A stretch of DNA of 64,000 nt from the NCBI RefSeq assembly GCF_003121625.1, contig NZ_QDDJ01000010.1:118168-182167 (forward strand), given 5' to 3'. The stretch comes from Ornithinimicrobium cavernae (GTDB taxonomy: Bacteria > Actinomycetota > Actinomycetes > Actinomycetales > Dermatophilaceae). Of this stretch, positions 24,832-32,988 are shown in pieces; position 1 is the stretch's first letter, and every line of letters starts with the position of its first letter. The translations under genes were made by a program, and so were the position numbers. Below the pieces are notes generated by a model that made no database searches, was not told the origin of the DNA, and worked only from the letters and a program-made list of their open reading frames with translations.

Positions 24832-25794
24832 TCACGCTCCAGGGTGTTGTGCTGCGGGGGTCTGGAAGGGGCTCCGCTCGCCGTTCGGAGCCAGCTGGCC
24901 GAGGAAGTGGTGGGCCATCTCGTGGCCCAGGTCCACCGCACTCGTGCCGCGAAGGGTGTGGCGGAGTATGCCGTCGGTGCCGGTCCCGACGACGGCCTCC
25001 AGGATGATCTCGTCCCCCTGACGGGTGGCCAGCGCGCCCACCGGGGCGCTGCAGCCCGCCTCGAGCGCGCCCAGCAGGGCCCGCTCGGCGGTCACGCAGG
25101 TGCGGGTGGCCGGGTCCTCCAGCACCGCCAGCAGGCGGACCATCTCCCGGTCGTCGTAGCGGCACTCGACCGCCAGCGCCCCCTGACCGGGCGCGGGGAG
25201 CATGACGTCGGTCTCCAGCACCTCACTGGCCTCCCCGATCCGCCCGATGCGCCGCAGCCCGGCGGCCGCGAGGATGATGGCGTCCAGGGTGCCGTCGGTG
25301 ACCTTGCCGATGCGCCGCCCCACGTTGCCCCGCAGCCCCGTCACGGTGGCCTGCGGTGCCGCAGCGGCCAGCTGGACGGCGCGGCGCGGGGAGCCGGTGC
25401 CGATCACGGCTCCCTCGGGCAGGTCGCCCAGACGCAGCCCGTCGCGGGAGATGACGACGTCGCGGGGGTCCTCGCGCTCGGGCACGGCCGCCACCACGAG
25501 GCCAGCCTCCTCACCGACGGGCAGGTCCTTGAGGGAGTGGACGGCGAAGTCGATCCGGCCCTCCTGCAGCGCCTCACGCAGCGCGGAGACAAAGACCCCG
25601 GTGCCGCCGATCTGGGTGAGCGGGGCGGAGGACTGGTCGCCCTCCGTCTGCACGTGGACGAGCTCGACCTCGTGGCCGAGCGCGCGCAACCGGTCGGCGA
25701 CCCACCCGGACTGGGAGGTGGCCAGCTCACTCGCCCGGGTCCCCAGCCGCAGCGGCCGGGTCATCGCGTTCACACCAGTTGCGTTCTCACTCAT
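24832..25794 (-). CDS. hemC: Hydroxymethylbilane synthase (porphobilinogen deaminase)
   Basis: A 320-residue enzyme that polymerises four porphobilinogens to hydroxymethylbilane. LRLGTRASELATSQSG is the N-terminal signature, SLKDLPV the conserved loop, IGTGSPRRAVQL the substrate-binding arginines, and EAGCSAPVGALA holds the cysteine that carries the dipyrromethane cofactor. The ATG overlaps the hemA stop (ATGA). A second in-frame ATG 30 nt later (MTRPLRLG) is an alternative start. Confidence 0.95.
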   Translation of the reverse strand: MSENATGVNAMTRPLRLGTRASELATSQSGWVADRLRALGHEVELVHVQTEGDQSSAPLTQIGGTGVFVSALREALQEGRIDFAVHSLKDLPVGEEAGLVVAAVPEREDPRDVVISRDGLRLGDLPEGAVIGTGSPRRAVQLAAAAPQATVTGLRGNVGRRIGKVTDGTLDAIILAAAGLRRIGRIGEASEVLETDVMLPAPGQGALAVECRYDDREMVRLLAVLEDPATRTCVTAERALLGALEAGCSAPVGALATRQGDEIILEAVVGTGTDGILRHTLRGTSAVDLGHEMAHHFLGQLAPNGERSPFQTPAAQHPGA

Positions 25795-27146
25795 GGCAAT
25801 CCACTCACTTGGGGCGGGCTGTCGACGGCTGCGGTGTCCCGCGCGTCCAGGTCGAAGAGCTCGCGCAGCAGGGCGACGTAGGACCCGTCCGAGTCCTGGG
25901 CCGCGAGCTCCTTGGCGCGCACCGTCGGCGTGTGCAGGATCTTGTCGAGGATCCGCCGCACGCTCTGGTGCACCTCGGCCCGCTGCTCGTCGGGCAGGCC
26001 GGGAAGTCTCTGGTCGAGCCGGGCGAGCTCGCTGTCGGCCACGGCCGCCGCCCTGGAGCGCAGCACGGCCAGGGTCGGCCCGACCTGCGCGGAGCGGCGG
26101 GTGGCGAGGTAGGCCGCGACCTCCCCGGTGACCAGCTCACGCACCGCGTCGAGGACCTGCTCGGTCTCGGCCGTGGTGGACTGGTCAGAGGTGTCGTCGG
26201 CGGCGGGGAGCCCGGCGCCGGGGGCCCCGGGAGCCGGCTCGCCGAGCTCGGCCAGGCCCCACACGGTGACGCCGGGGCGCTCAGCCACCTCCGGTGCCAC
26301 GTCGCGCGGCATGGCGAGGTCCACCAGGACCAGTGGCTGCTCCCGCCGGTCGGCACCCTCCAGCAGCTCGCCGGTGATGACCTGGTCGGTCGCACCGGTG
26401 CAGGTGAGCACGAGGTCGGCGGCCTGCAGCTGTGGAGCCAGGTCGGCCCAGTCGTGCGCGGTCCCGCCGTGCGCCTGTGCGAGCCGCTCGGCCCGTTCGG
26501 GCGTGCGGTTGACGACGGCGAGGGAGCGGACCCCCGCCCGCGCCAGGGAGGCGGCGGCCAGCCCGGACATCGCACCCGCGCCCACGACCAGGGCACGGAC
26601 CCCGTCGAGGGGGCCCAGCACCCCCACGGCCCGCTCGATCCCGGTGCCGACGAGCGAGCGCGCGACCCGGTCCAGCCCGGTCTCCGTGTGAGCCCGCTTG
26701 CCGACGCGCAGCGCCTGCTGGAACAGCGGGTTGAGGGCGGCCCCGAGGTGTGCGTCCCGCTGCCCGGCGCGGAGCGCCTCGCGCAGCTGGCCGAGGATCT
26801 CGCTCTCACCCAGTGCCATCGACTCCAGCCCACAGGCGAGCGAGAACAGGTGGTTGACCGCGCGGTCCTCGTAGTGCACGTACAGGTGGGGGGTCAGCTC
26901 CTGCAGGTCGACCCCGGTCTCCTCCGCCAGGGCCGCACCCACCTGGGCGACGGCTCCGTGGAAACTCAGCGCCTCGGCATACACCTCGGTGCGGTTGCAG
27001 GTCGTCAGGACGAGGGACTCGCTGACGTCGTCGAGCCCCGTCACCCCCGAGGCGAGCGCCCGTGAGCGGGTCTCATCGAGTGAGACGCGCTCCAGCAGCT
27101 CCAGGGGAGCACTGCGGTGCGAGAGGCCGACGACGAGGAGGCTCAT
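25791..27146 (-). CDS. hemA: Glutamyl-tRNA reductase
   Basis: A 451-residue NADPH enzyme that opens the C5 route to haem. LVVGLSHRSAPLELLERV is the N-terminus, LTTCNRTEVYAEA contains the nucleophilic Cys, ALGESEILGQLR is the tRNA-binding signature, and LVVGAGAMSGLAAASLA the NADPH Rossmann loop. ATG at 27146 overlaps the stop of rex (ATGA). The Ala/Gly/Pro-rich patch before residue 345 is a linker typical of actinobacterial forms. Confidence 0.96.
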   Translation of the reverse strand: MSLLVVGLSHRSAPLELLERVSLDETRSRALASGVTGLDDVSESLVLTTCNRTEVYAEALSFHGAVAQVGAALAEETGVDLQELTPHLYVHYEDRAVNHLFSLACGLESMALGESEILGQLREALRAGQRDAHLGAALNPLFQQALRVGKRAHTETGLDRVARSLVGTGIERAVGVLGPLDGVRALVVGAGAMSGLAAASLARAGVRSLAVVNRTPERAERLAQAHGGTAHDWADLAPQLQAADLVLTCTGATDQVITGELLEGADRREQPLVLVDLAMPRDVAPEVAERPGVTVWGLAELGEPAPGAPGAGLPAADDTSDQSTTAETEQVLDAVRELVTGEVAAYLATRRSAQVGPTLAVLRSRAAAVADSELARLDQRLPGLPDEQRAEVHQSVRRILDKILHTPTVRAKELAAQDSDGSYVALLRELFDLDARDTAAVDSPPQVSGLP

Positions 27147-27838
27147 CCCATCGCCTCCGAGTCCGTGCCCTCCTGGAGCGGGTCGTGGGTCGAGACGGCC
27201 AGCAGGCGACGCTGCTCGTGGAAGGCGAGGATCTGCAGCTCGGTGGCCAGGTCGACCCCGCGCACATCGACACCGTCGGGCACGTTGAGGTGGCCCGGCG
27301 CGAAGTTGAGGATGGAGCGGACACCCATCCGCACGAGGTTCTGGGCGACGGTCTGCGCCGCCGGGGCGGGGGTCGTGATGACACCGATCGCCACGGTCGG
27401 GCCCTTGGCCGCCAGGTCGGCCAGGGTCATCACCCGCAGCCCCTCGACCAGCGTGCCCACGACCTCCGGGTCGTCGTCGACGAGCGCCACGATCCGGAAA
27501 CCCCGACCGGAGAAGCCGCCGTAGGCAGCCAGGGCGCGGCCCAGGTTGCCCATCCCGACGATGACGACCGGCCACTCCTGGGTGAGCCCGAGCTCCTGGG
27601 CGATCTGCGCGGCGAGCAGCTCGACGTCGTAGCCGACGCCACGGACGCCGTAGGAGCCGAGGTGGGACAGGTCCTTGCGCAGCTGGGTGGAGCGGACGCC
27701 CGAGCGGGAGGCCAGCTCCTCGGAGGCGATGCTGGTGATGCCCTGGTCGTGGAGGGTCGTCAGTGCGCGGAGGTACAGGGGGAGCCGACCGACGGTGGCC
27801 TCTGGCACACCAGCACGGCGGATGGACTCGGGCACCAC
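27143..27838 (-). CDS. rex: Redox-sensing transcriptional repressor Rex
   Basis: A 231-residue dimeric repressor that leaves DNA when NADH is high. Residues about 10-80 are the winged helix (RLPLYLRALTTLHDQG; SRSGVRSTQLRKDLSHLGSY), residues about 85-205 the NAD(H) Rossmann domain with VVIVGMGNLGRALAAY. It heads the rex-hemA-hemC-hemD-hemB operon, each gene overlapping or nearly touching the next. A near-perfect Rex palindrome lies 80-105 nt upstream of its start, so autoregulation is likely. GTG start with AGAGGAG upstream. Confidence 0.95.
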   Translation of the reverse strand: MVPESIRRAGVPEATVGRLPLYLRALTTLHDQGITSIASEELASRSGVRSTQLRKDLSHLGSYGVRGVGYDVELLAAQIAQELGLTQEWPVVIVGMGNLGRALAAYGGFSGRGFRIVALVDDDPEVVGTLVEGLRVMTLADLAAKGPTVAIGVITTPAPAAQTVAQNLVRMGVRSILNFAPGHLNVPDGVDVRGVDLATELQILAFHEQRRLLAVSTHDPLQEGTDSEAMG

Positions 27839-27917
27839 CTCGACACAGGCTCCTCTCGGCCGCGACGGGTCCTATACCAGAACCGGTCAGGGAGATTCGG
27901 GGACCCCCCCACCTTAT

Positions 27918-27943
27918 GACTTTGTGAACGCTTGCACAAAGTC
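27918..27943 (-). promoter_or_regulatory. Rex operator upstream of rex-hemACDB
   Basis: A 26-bp palindrome: left half begins GACTTTGTG and right half ends CACAAAGTC, 11 of 13 positions matching. Its centre, TGTGAACGCTTGCACA (27924-27939 region), differs only slightly from the streptomycete Rex site TGTGAACGCGTTCACA. It lies between the glutaredoxin gene and rex. Rex binding here is well supported by motif and context but untested. Confidence 0.85.
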
Positions 27944-27962
27944 GCGCTCGGCGGCGCTCAGG

Positions 27963-28268
27963 CTACTGACGGGTATGCCGTCGGTCCCGTCGGCGTCGGC
28001 GCAGGGCCCGGGCGAGGGTCTCCTCGGTCACCGACCAGTGTGCTATCTGACGGCCGTCGACCAGGACGACCGGGACCAGCTCGTCGTACTGCTCCACGAG
28101 CTCCGGTGAGGAGTCCACATCGACTCTCTCCCACGCTGTTCCGGTGCGCTCGGCCACGCGCTCCACGACGCCCGCAGCCACGTCGCACAGGTGACAGCCC
28201 ACCCGGTCGACCAGGGTGATCCGGGGGCCGGCGGGCTCCGGGGCGGGCCGCGCGAACCACCGCCTCAC
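27963..28268 (-). CDS. Glutaredoxin-family protein
   Basis: A 101-residue thioredoxin-fold protein with the dithiol GCHLCD near residue 22 and the cis-Pro region LVPVVLVDGRQIAHW. It belongs to the DUF836/glutaredoxin-like group common in actinobacteria. GTG at 28268 sets the start so that the fold begins at once (RRWFARPAPE, ITLVDRVGCHLC). It lies directly before the Rex operator, so both flanking genes have a redox theme. Target proteins are unknown. Confidence 0.85.
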   Translation of the reverse strand: MRRWFARPAPEPAGPRITLVDRVGCHLCDVAAGVVERVAERTGTAWERVDVDSSPELVEQYDELVPVVLVDGRQIAHWSVTEETLARALRRRRRDRRHTRQ

Positions 28269-28284
28269 GGGGCCACCCCGGGCA

Positions 28285-29217
28285 TCAGAAGAACACCGAG
28301 CGTCGGTCACGGAGCAGGTTGTAGAGAGTGTGCTGGATCGTCTCGCGCACGCGGTCGGAGATCTCGAAGACGACCGCAGGGTCCTCGGAGGCACCCTCCC
28401 CGCGGTCGTCGGTGCGGATCGGGGCACCGAACTCGATGAGCCACTTGCTGGGCAGCGGGAGCAGACCGAGCGGCCCGAGCCACGGGAAGGTGGGGGTGAC
28501 CGGGAAGTACGGGAGGCCGAGCAGCCGGGCCAGGGGCGCGGCGTTGGCCAGCATCGGGGCGACCTCCTCGGCCCCCACGATCGAGCACGGGATGATCGGC
28601 ACCTCCGCCCGCAGGGCCGCCGCCACGAAGCCGCCCCGCCCGAAGCGCTGCAGGCGGTAACGGTCCTTGTAGAGCTTGCCCACACCCTTGAAGCCCTCGG
28701 GCCACACGCCCACCAGGTGGCCCTCGTCCAGGAGCCGCTGCGCGTCCGCGCTCGTGGCCAGGGTGCTGCCCGTCTTGCGGGCGACCGGACCGACCATCGG
28801 GCTGGCGAAGACCAGGTCAGCCCCCAGCATGCGCAGGCTGCGGTGGCCGGGGGTCTCGTCGTGGACCGCCAGCTGGGTCATCAGCGAGTCGATCGCGATC
28901 GTGCCGGAGTGGTTGGCCACGACCAGCCCGCCGCCCTCGGCGGGCAGGTTCTCGATGCCGCGGACCTCGACCCGGAACCACGAGCGGTAGAGCGGGCGCA
29001 GGAGCGGCAGGGCCACGTGCTCGGTGAAGTCGGCGTCGTAGCCGAACTCGTCGACGGTGTAGTCACCGGTGAGGCGGCGCCGCAGGAAGGCCAGCGTCTG
29101 CGCGACCGACTCGTCGAGCTCGTCACCGACCAGACCGGTGGCCGCCCCGGCCGCCCGCAGGCCCTTGATGAGCACCATCACCGCCTGCTCGAGGTCGCTC
29201 TCGCGCACGCCACTCAC
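28285..29217 (-). CDS. 1-Acylglycerol-3-phosphate O-acyltransferase family protein
   Basis: A 310-residue PlsC-type acyltransferase. VVANHSGTIAIDSL is the catalytic NHx4D-type motif, GVWPEGFKGVGKLYKDRY contains the phosphate-binding EG motif, and PIIPCSIVGAEE the third motif. It would add an acyl chain to lysophosphatidate or a similar acceptor at the membrane. GTG at 29217 overlaps the stop of the SDR gene by 4 bp (GTGA), so the pair is coupled; the open frame further upstream is not used. Confidence 0.9.
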   Translation of the reverse strand: MSGVRESDLEQAVMVLIKGLRAAGAATGLVGDELDESVAQTLAFLRRRLTGDYTVDEFGYDADFTEHVALPLLRPLYRSWFRVEVRGIENLPAEGGGLVVANHSGTIAIDSLMTQLAVHDETPGHRSLRMLGADLVFASPMVGPVARKTGSTLATSADAQRLLDEGHLVGVWPEGFKGVGKLYKDRYRLQRFGRGGFVAAALRAEVPIIPCSIVGAEEVAPMLANAAPLARLLGLPYFPVTPTFPWLGPLGLLPLPSKWLIEFGAPIRTDDRGEGASEDPAVVFEISDRVRETIQHTLYNLLRDRRSVFF

Positions 29218-30227
29218 TGCCCCTCCTCGACGGGCTGCTGCTCGGGCCGGTCGCCGGCCCGGCGTGCGGCGAGGAACGACTCGAAGGCCCCCCGCGTGGT
29301 GTAGGCGGGCGCGAAGCCCAGCTCCTTGCGCATGCGTTGCGTGTCGATCACACGGCCGTAGGAGAGGAACGCCAGGTGGTCGGCCGGCAGGGCCGCCCAG
29401 CCGAGCCGCCGGGTGGCCCACAGGGACAGCCCGCCGGCGCCGGTCACCACCGGCAGCCAGGGACGCCGGCTCAGTGCGATCGCCTGCCCGAGCGAGAGGA
29501 CACCGTCCCCCGCGACGTTGACGGTGCCGACGACGGGGCCGCTCGTGGCGTGCACGACGGCGGCGACCGCGTCGTCCTCGTGGAGGAACTGCAGCCGGCC
29601 CTGCTGCCCGAACGGCACGGGGAGGACGGGCATGCGGAAGTAGTCGGTCAGCACCGTGCGGATGCTCGGCCCGATCACGTTGGCCATCCGCAGCATCGTG
29701 ATGTCGATGTCGGGGCGGCGCCGGGACAGGCCGCGGACGTAGCTCTCCGCCTCCATCGAGTCGTGCGGGAAGCCCGAGCGCGGCAGCTGCTTGGCCGTCA
29801 TCTCCTCGGTGAACACCGCCGGGTCCCTGGGCGAGGAACCATAGACGCCGGCCGTCGACTTCACGACGACCCGCCGCACGCTGGCGGACTTCTGGCAGGC
29901 CGCCATGAGCTGCATCGTGCCGAGGACGTTGATGTCCTTCTGGACCACGCGCCCGCCCGCGTCGCGCGGGGTGGCGATGACGCCCATGTGCACGACCGTG
30001 TCGACACCGGCCTGCGTGATCAGCCGGGCGAGCAGGGGGCTGCGGACGTCGGCCCGGACATACTCACCGCGCCCCATGGGGTGCTTCGGTGGCACCAGGT
30101 CGACTCCGATGACCCGCTCGATCGAGGGGTCCTCGGCGAGGCGCCGCACGACCCGGCCAGCCAGGTCACGCGCCACACCGGTGACCAGCACCACGCGGGG
30201 GTGCGCTGCCTCGTCCACGGGCTCCAT
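29214..30227 (-). CDS. NAD-dependent epimerase/dehydratase (extended SDR)
   Basis: A 337-residue Rossmann-fold protein. VVLVTGVARDLAGRVVRRL is the NAD loop (a diverged G-x-x-G-x-x-G), RADVRS the ribose/adenine acid, and VKSTAGVYGSSP the catalytic Ser/Thr strand; the canonical Y-x-x-x-K is not evident. Orthologues next to a PlsC acyltransferase are common in actinobacteria, suggesting a lipid-related role, but the substrate is unknown. GGGAGA precedes the ATG. Confidence 0.87.
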   Translation of the reverse strand: MEPVDEAAHPRVVLVTGVARDLAGRVVRRLAEDPSIERVIGVDLVPPKHPMGRGEYVRADVRSPLLARLITQAGVDTVVHMGVIATPRDAGGRVVQKDINVLGTMQLMAACQKSASVRRVVVKSTAGVYGSSPRDPAVFTEEMTAKQLPRSGFPHDSMEAESYVRGLSRRRPDIDITMLRMANVIGPSIRTVLTDYFRMPVLPVPFGQQGRLQFLHEDDAVAAVVHATSGPVVGTVNVAGDGVLSLGQAIALSRRPWLPVVTGAGGLSLWATRRLGWAALPADHLAFLSYGRVIDTQRMRKELGFAPAYTTRGAFESFLAARRAGDRPEQQPVEEGQ

Positions 30228-30240
30228 TCTCCCAGGATGC

Positions 30241-30284
30241 CGCGACGGCGCCGACCTCCACCAGGGGGAGTCGGCGCCGTCGCG
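30241..30284 (-). terminator. Long stem-loop after the bS22 gene
   Basis: A perfect 15-bp inverted repeat, CGCGACGGCGCCGAC (30241-30255) and its complement (30270-30284), with a 14-nt loop. It begins 5 nt after the bS22 stop on the minus strand and separates that gene from the SDR gene. Confidence 0.8.
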
Positions 30285-30289
30285 TCAGG

Positions 30290-30388
30290 TCACTTCTTGT
30301 TGCGACGCTGGTGACGCGTCTTGCGCAGCAGCTTGCGGTGCTTCTTCTTCGCCATACGCTTGCGGCGCTTCTTGATCACAGAGCCCAT
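30290..30388 (-). CDS. Small ribosomal protein bS22 (AURKAIP1/COX24-like)
   Basis: A 32-residue, very basic protein: it opens MGSVIKKRRKRMAKKKHRK and closes RKTRHQRRNKK. This matches bS22, a small-subunit protein known from mycobacterial ribosomes and formerly annotated as an AURKAIP1/COX24-domain protein. It would bind rRNA in the 30S subunit. Actinobacteria keep it next to the excisionase-type HTH gene found upstream here. Confidence 0.9.
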   Translation of the reverse strand: MGSVIKKRRKRMAKKKHRKLLRKTRHQRRNKK

Positions 30389-30507
30389 TGGCTGAACGTG
30401 TCCTTCGTCTGTTGGATGTCTGGTCGACCTGGTCGCACCCGTGGGGCGCCACCGGACAGTCGGGACAGCCTACCGCCCGTGCTCAGTGGCTCCCAAACGC
30501 AGTCGGC

Positions 30508-30717
30508 TCAGGCCGTCCCGTGGAACGAGTCCTCGAGGTAGTCCTGAACGGCCTTCTCGGGCACCCGGAAGGAGCGCCCGACGCGCACCGAGGGCAGTTC
30601 CCCGGAGTGCACCAGACGATAGACGGTCATCTTGGAGACGCGCATCACCGCGGCCACCTCGGCCACTGTCATGAAGCTCATCTCACCGAGCCGGTGCTCT
30701 TCAGCCATCGACGTCAT
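30508..30717 (-). CDS. Excisionase/BldC-type helix-turn-helix protein
   Basis: A 69-residue DNA-binding protein made of a single MerR-like winged helix: MTVAEVAAVMRVSKMTVYRLV is the helix-turn-helix region in part, followed by SGELPSVRVGRSFRVPEKAVQDYL. Such proteins resemble BldC and phage excisionases, but the conserved place beside bS22 argues for a housekeeping regulator. ATG at 30717 with AGGAC upstream is preferred; ATG at 30708 is possible. Confidence 0.85.
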   Translation of the reverse strand: MTSMAEEHRLGEMSFMTVAEVAAVMRVSKMTVYRLVHSGELPSVRVGRSFRVPEKAVQDYLEDSFHGTA

Positions 30718-30984
30718 CCCGTCCTGTCCGCACTCCGGCGGCCAACGGGTTCTCCGGTGGCTGCCCATCTGTCAACCATGCACCTTAGGGGCAGATGGGG
30801 CAATTGCGAAAGTCGTGGCGCGTGAAAAGTCCAGTAGACACGCCGTTGTAATCAAACTGTGACCTGACTGACAGTTTTCCGTGAGCCGGCTCCGCGGGCG
30901 TGATCGACGACCACGGCCCCCGCCCGAGAAGTGTCGACAGGTGTCCGCTTCCGGGGCGGCGTCCCGCTCGGCGGTGGGCGCGGT
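30718..30984. other. Intergenic region with long 5' leader and inverted repeat
   Basis: No gene is seen. The stretch holds CCCATCTG (30764-30771) complementary to CAGATGGG (30792-30799), which would form a hairpin in the 5' leader of the HTH gene, and an AT-rich patch at about 30830-30880 likely to be its promoter. The last 80 bp are the very GC-rich 3' flank of the AcuC gene. Confidence 0.4.
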
Positions 30985-32172
30985 TCAGTCGAACCAGGGG
31001 TCGAGCCCCCAGCCGGGGAACACGGCCCGCCGCGTGGCCATGATCGCGGCGTCCACCGGGCTCTCCGGCTCGTAGCCGGTGCCCCACTCACCGAACTGGA
31101 TGGGCCGCCCGCCCAGGTCCCCCATCCGGCGAGGGGCGATCTGGCCGTAGCGGCGGGCCACGTGCTCGCGCCAGGACTCGGGCACGTCCTGGGTCAGGGA
31201 CAGCGGGTGGTGGGCGGCGATGGCGACCAGGTGGCTCCAGGCGCGCGGGACGACCTCGATCAGCTCGTAGCCGCCGCCACCGAGGGCGACCCACCTGCCC
31301 CCGGTGAGCTCGTGGGACAGCTCGTGGAGCAGGCCGTATGCCGCGTGCATGGCGTCGAGGGAGACCGCCAGGTGGCTGAGGGGGTCGGAGTAGTGGGCGT
31401 CGCAGCCCTGCTGGGTCACCAGGACCTGGGGGCGGAAGGCGCGCAGCACCTGCGGCACCACCGCGTGGATGGCGCGCAGCCAGCCGCCGTCCCCGGTGCC
31501 CGCGGGCAGGGCGACGTTGACCGCGCTGTCCGGCGCCGAGGGACCACCGGTGTCGCCGGGGAAGCCGGTGCCGGGATACAGGGCCGTGCCGGTCTCGTGG
31601 ACCGAGACGGTCAGCACGCGCGGGTCGTCCCAGAAGGCCCGCTCGACACCGTCGCCGTGGTGCACGTCGATGTCGACGTAGGCGACCCGCTCCGCCCCGT
31701 TGTCCAGCAGCCACTGGATCCCCACCGCCGCGTCGTTGTAGACGCAGAAGCCCGCCACGCTGTCGGGCATGCCGTGGTGCAGCCCGCCCGCGATGTTGAC
31801 GGCGTGCTCCGCCTCTCCCGTCCACACGGCACGGCAGGAGTCGATGGTGGCGCCGACGGCGAGGGCGGTGGCGGTGTGCATGCCGGCAAAGCTGGGCGTG
31901 TCGTCGCCGCCGAGGCCGTGACCGTGCACCACGGCCGTCGGGTCCGCCGAGACCGCCTTGACCGCCTCGACGAGCCCCTCCGTGTGGACCGTGCGGATCT
32001 GCTCCTCGGTGGCCTCCGTCGCGCCGACCACGGAGACACCGGGCAGGGTGAGCAGATCGAGCGCCTCACACAGCCGGTGGGTGAGGTCCAGGCGCGACGG
32101 GTGCATCGGATGTCCACGCCCGAAGTCGTAGGACATGAAACGCTGGTCCCAGACGACGCGTGCCCCGATCAT
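30985..32172 (-). CDS. acuC: AcuC-type protein deacetylase (class I HDAC family)
   Basis: A 395-residue zinc-dependent deacylase. VDIDVHHGDGVERAFWD carries zinc Asp/His residues, NIAGGLHHGMPDSVAGFCVYND the catalytic His pair and Tyr-side region, and QQGCDAHYSDPLSHL the second zinc Asp. AcuC deacetylates acetyl-CoA synthetase in Bacillus; here no acs or acuA is adjacent, so the target is inferred. The ATG is 6 nt after a TAGCGT -10 box, leaderless type. It is divergent from the TrkA-type gene (36 bp apart). Confidence 0.92.
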   Translation of the reverse strand: MIGARVVWDQRFMSYDFGRGHPMHPSRLDLTHRLCEALDLLTLPGVSVVGATEATEEQIRTVHTEGLVEAVKAVSADPTAVVHGHGLGGDDTPSFAGMHTATALAVGATIDSCRAVWTGEAEHAVNIAGGLHHGMPDSVAGFCVYNDAAVGIQWLLDNGAERVAYVDIDVHHGDGVERAFWDDPRVLTVSVHETGTALYPGTGFPGDTGGPSAPDSAVNVALPAGTGDGGWLRAIHAVVPQVLRAFRPQVLVTQQGCDAHYSDPLSHLAVSLDAMHAAYGLLHELSHELTGGRWVALGGGGYELIEVVPRAWSHLVAIAAHHPLSLTQDVPESWREHVARRYGQIAPRRMGDLGGRPIQFGEWGTGYEPESPVDAAIMATRRAVFPGWGLDPWFD

Positions 32173-32208
32173 GGGGCCACGCTAGACCACGAACGTCAGG
32201 AGCCGAGC

Positions 32209-32886
32209 ATGGTCGGGTTGAACAGGCACCGGTTGTTCGACGAGGACGTCCTCGTCATCGGCCTCGGGCGGTTCGGCGCCGCAGCGGCCCTCGAGATGGA
32301 CCGGCTCGGCTACCGCGTGCACGCCATCGAGAGCAACGGGGCCCTCGCCGAGCGCTTCTCCCGCAAGCTGACGCGCGTCATCGCGGTCGACGCGGCCGAC
32401 CCGACCCAGCTCGCGGAGGCCAAGCCGCAGGACTTCAGGATCGCCGTCGTCGGCATCGGGTCCTCGATCGAGGGGTCACTGCTGACGGCCGGCAACCTCG
32501 TGGATGCGGGCGTCCCATCCATCTGGGCCAAGGCCGTCTCCGCCGAGCACGCGCGCCTGCTGGAGCGCATCGGGGTGCACCACGTCATCTTCCCCGAGGC
32601 CGAGTCGGGCAGCCGCGTGGCGCACCTGGTCAACGACCGCATGCAGGGCTACATCGAGTTCGAGGACGGCTACGCGATCGTCAAGATGGCCCCGCCGCAG
32701 GAGATGATCGGCTTCACGCTGGCCGAGACGGACATCCGCAAGCGCTATGGCGTGACCGTGGTGGGCGTCAAGGCACCGGGCGAGGACTTCACGCACGCGG
32801 TGCCCGAGACCAAGGTGGGCCGGCACCACATCATGATCGTGTCCGGGCCCAGCAAGCTCATCGAGCAGCTGGCCGCCCGCCCCTGA
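32209..32886 (+). CDS. TrkA/KtrA-type potassium channel regulatory subunit
   Basis: A 225-residue cytoplasmic RCK protein. VLVIGLGRFGAAAALEMDRLG is the nucleotide-binding Rossmann loop in part, VIAVDAADPTQL follows, and the C-terminal RCK_C domain runs from about residue 140 (IVKMAPPQEMIGFTLAETDI). It would gate a Trk/Ktr channel that is not encoded in this window. AGGAGC lies before the ATG. The last 8 codons and stop are repeated downstream (see repeat at 32860). Confidence 0.92.
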   Translation: MVGLNRHRLFDEDVLVIGLGRFGAAAALEMDRLGYRVHAIESNGALAERFSRKLTRVIAVDAADPTQLAEAKPQDFRIAVVGIGSSIEGSLLTAGNLVDAGVPSIWAKAVSAEHARLLERIGVHHVIFPEAESGSRVAHLVNDRMQGYIEFEDGYAIVKMAPPQEMIGFTLAETDIRKRYGVTVVGVKAPGEDFTHAVPETKVGRHHIMIVSGPSKLIEQLAARP

Positions 32887-32926
32887 GCCTGGCGATCGAG
32901 CAGCTGGCCGCCCGCCCCTGAGCCTG
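32860..32926 (+). repeat. 3'-end echo of the TrkA-type gene (2 copies)
   Basis: Positions 32860-32891, encoding the final residues IEQLAARP plus the TGA stop and 5 bp beyond, recur identically at 32895-32926 (32 identical bases, 35-bp period). The second copy is outside the gene and has no start. It has the form of a recent tandem duplication of a gene end. Confidence 0.9.
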
Positions 32927-32988
32927 ACGCCGGGTCGATCCAGCGGCACCCCTGCGGGGTCCGTGCGAGGTGCGTCTGACGCCTCTGG

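Noticed and set aside
30508..30717. Phage excisionase indicating a prophage
   Set aside because: There is no integrase or attachment site, and the gene sits in its usual conserved position beside bS22.
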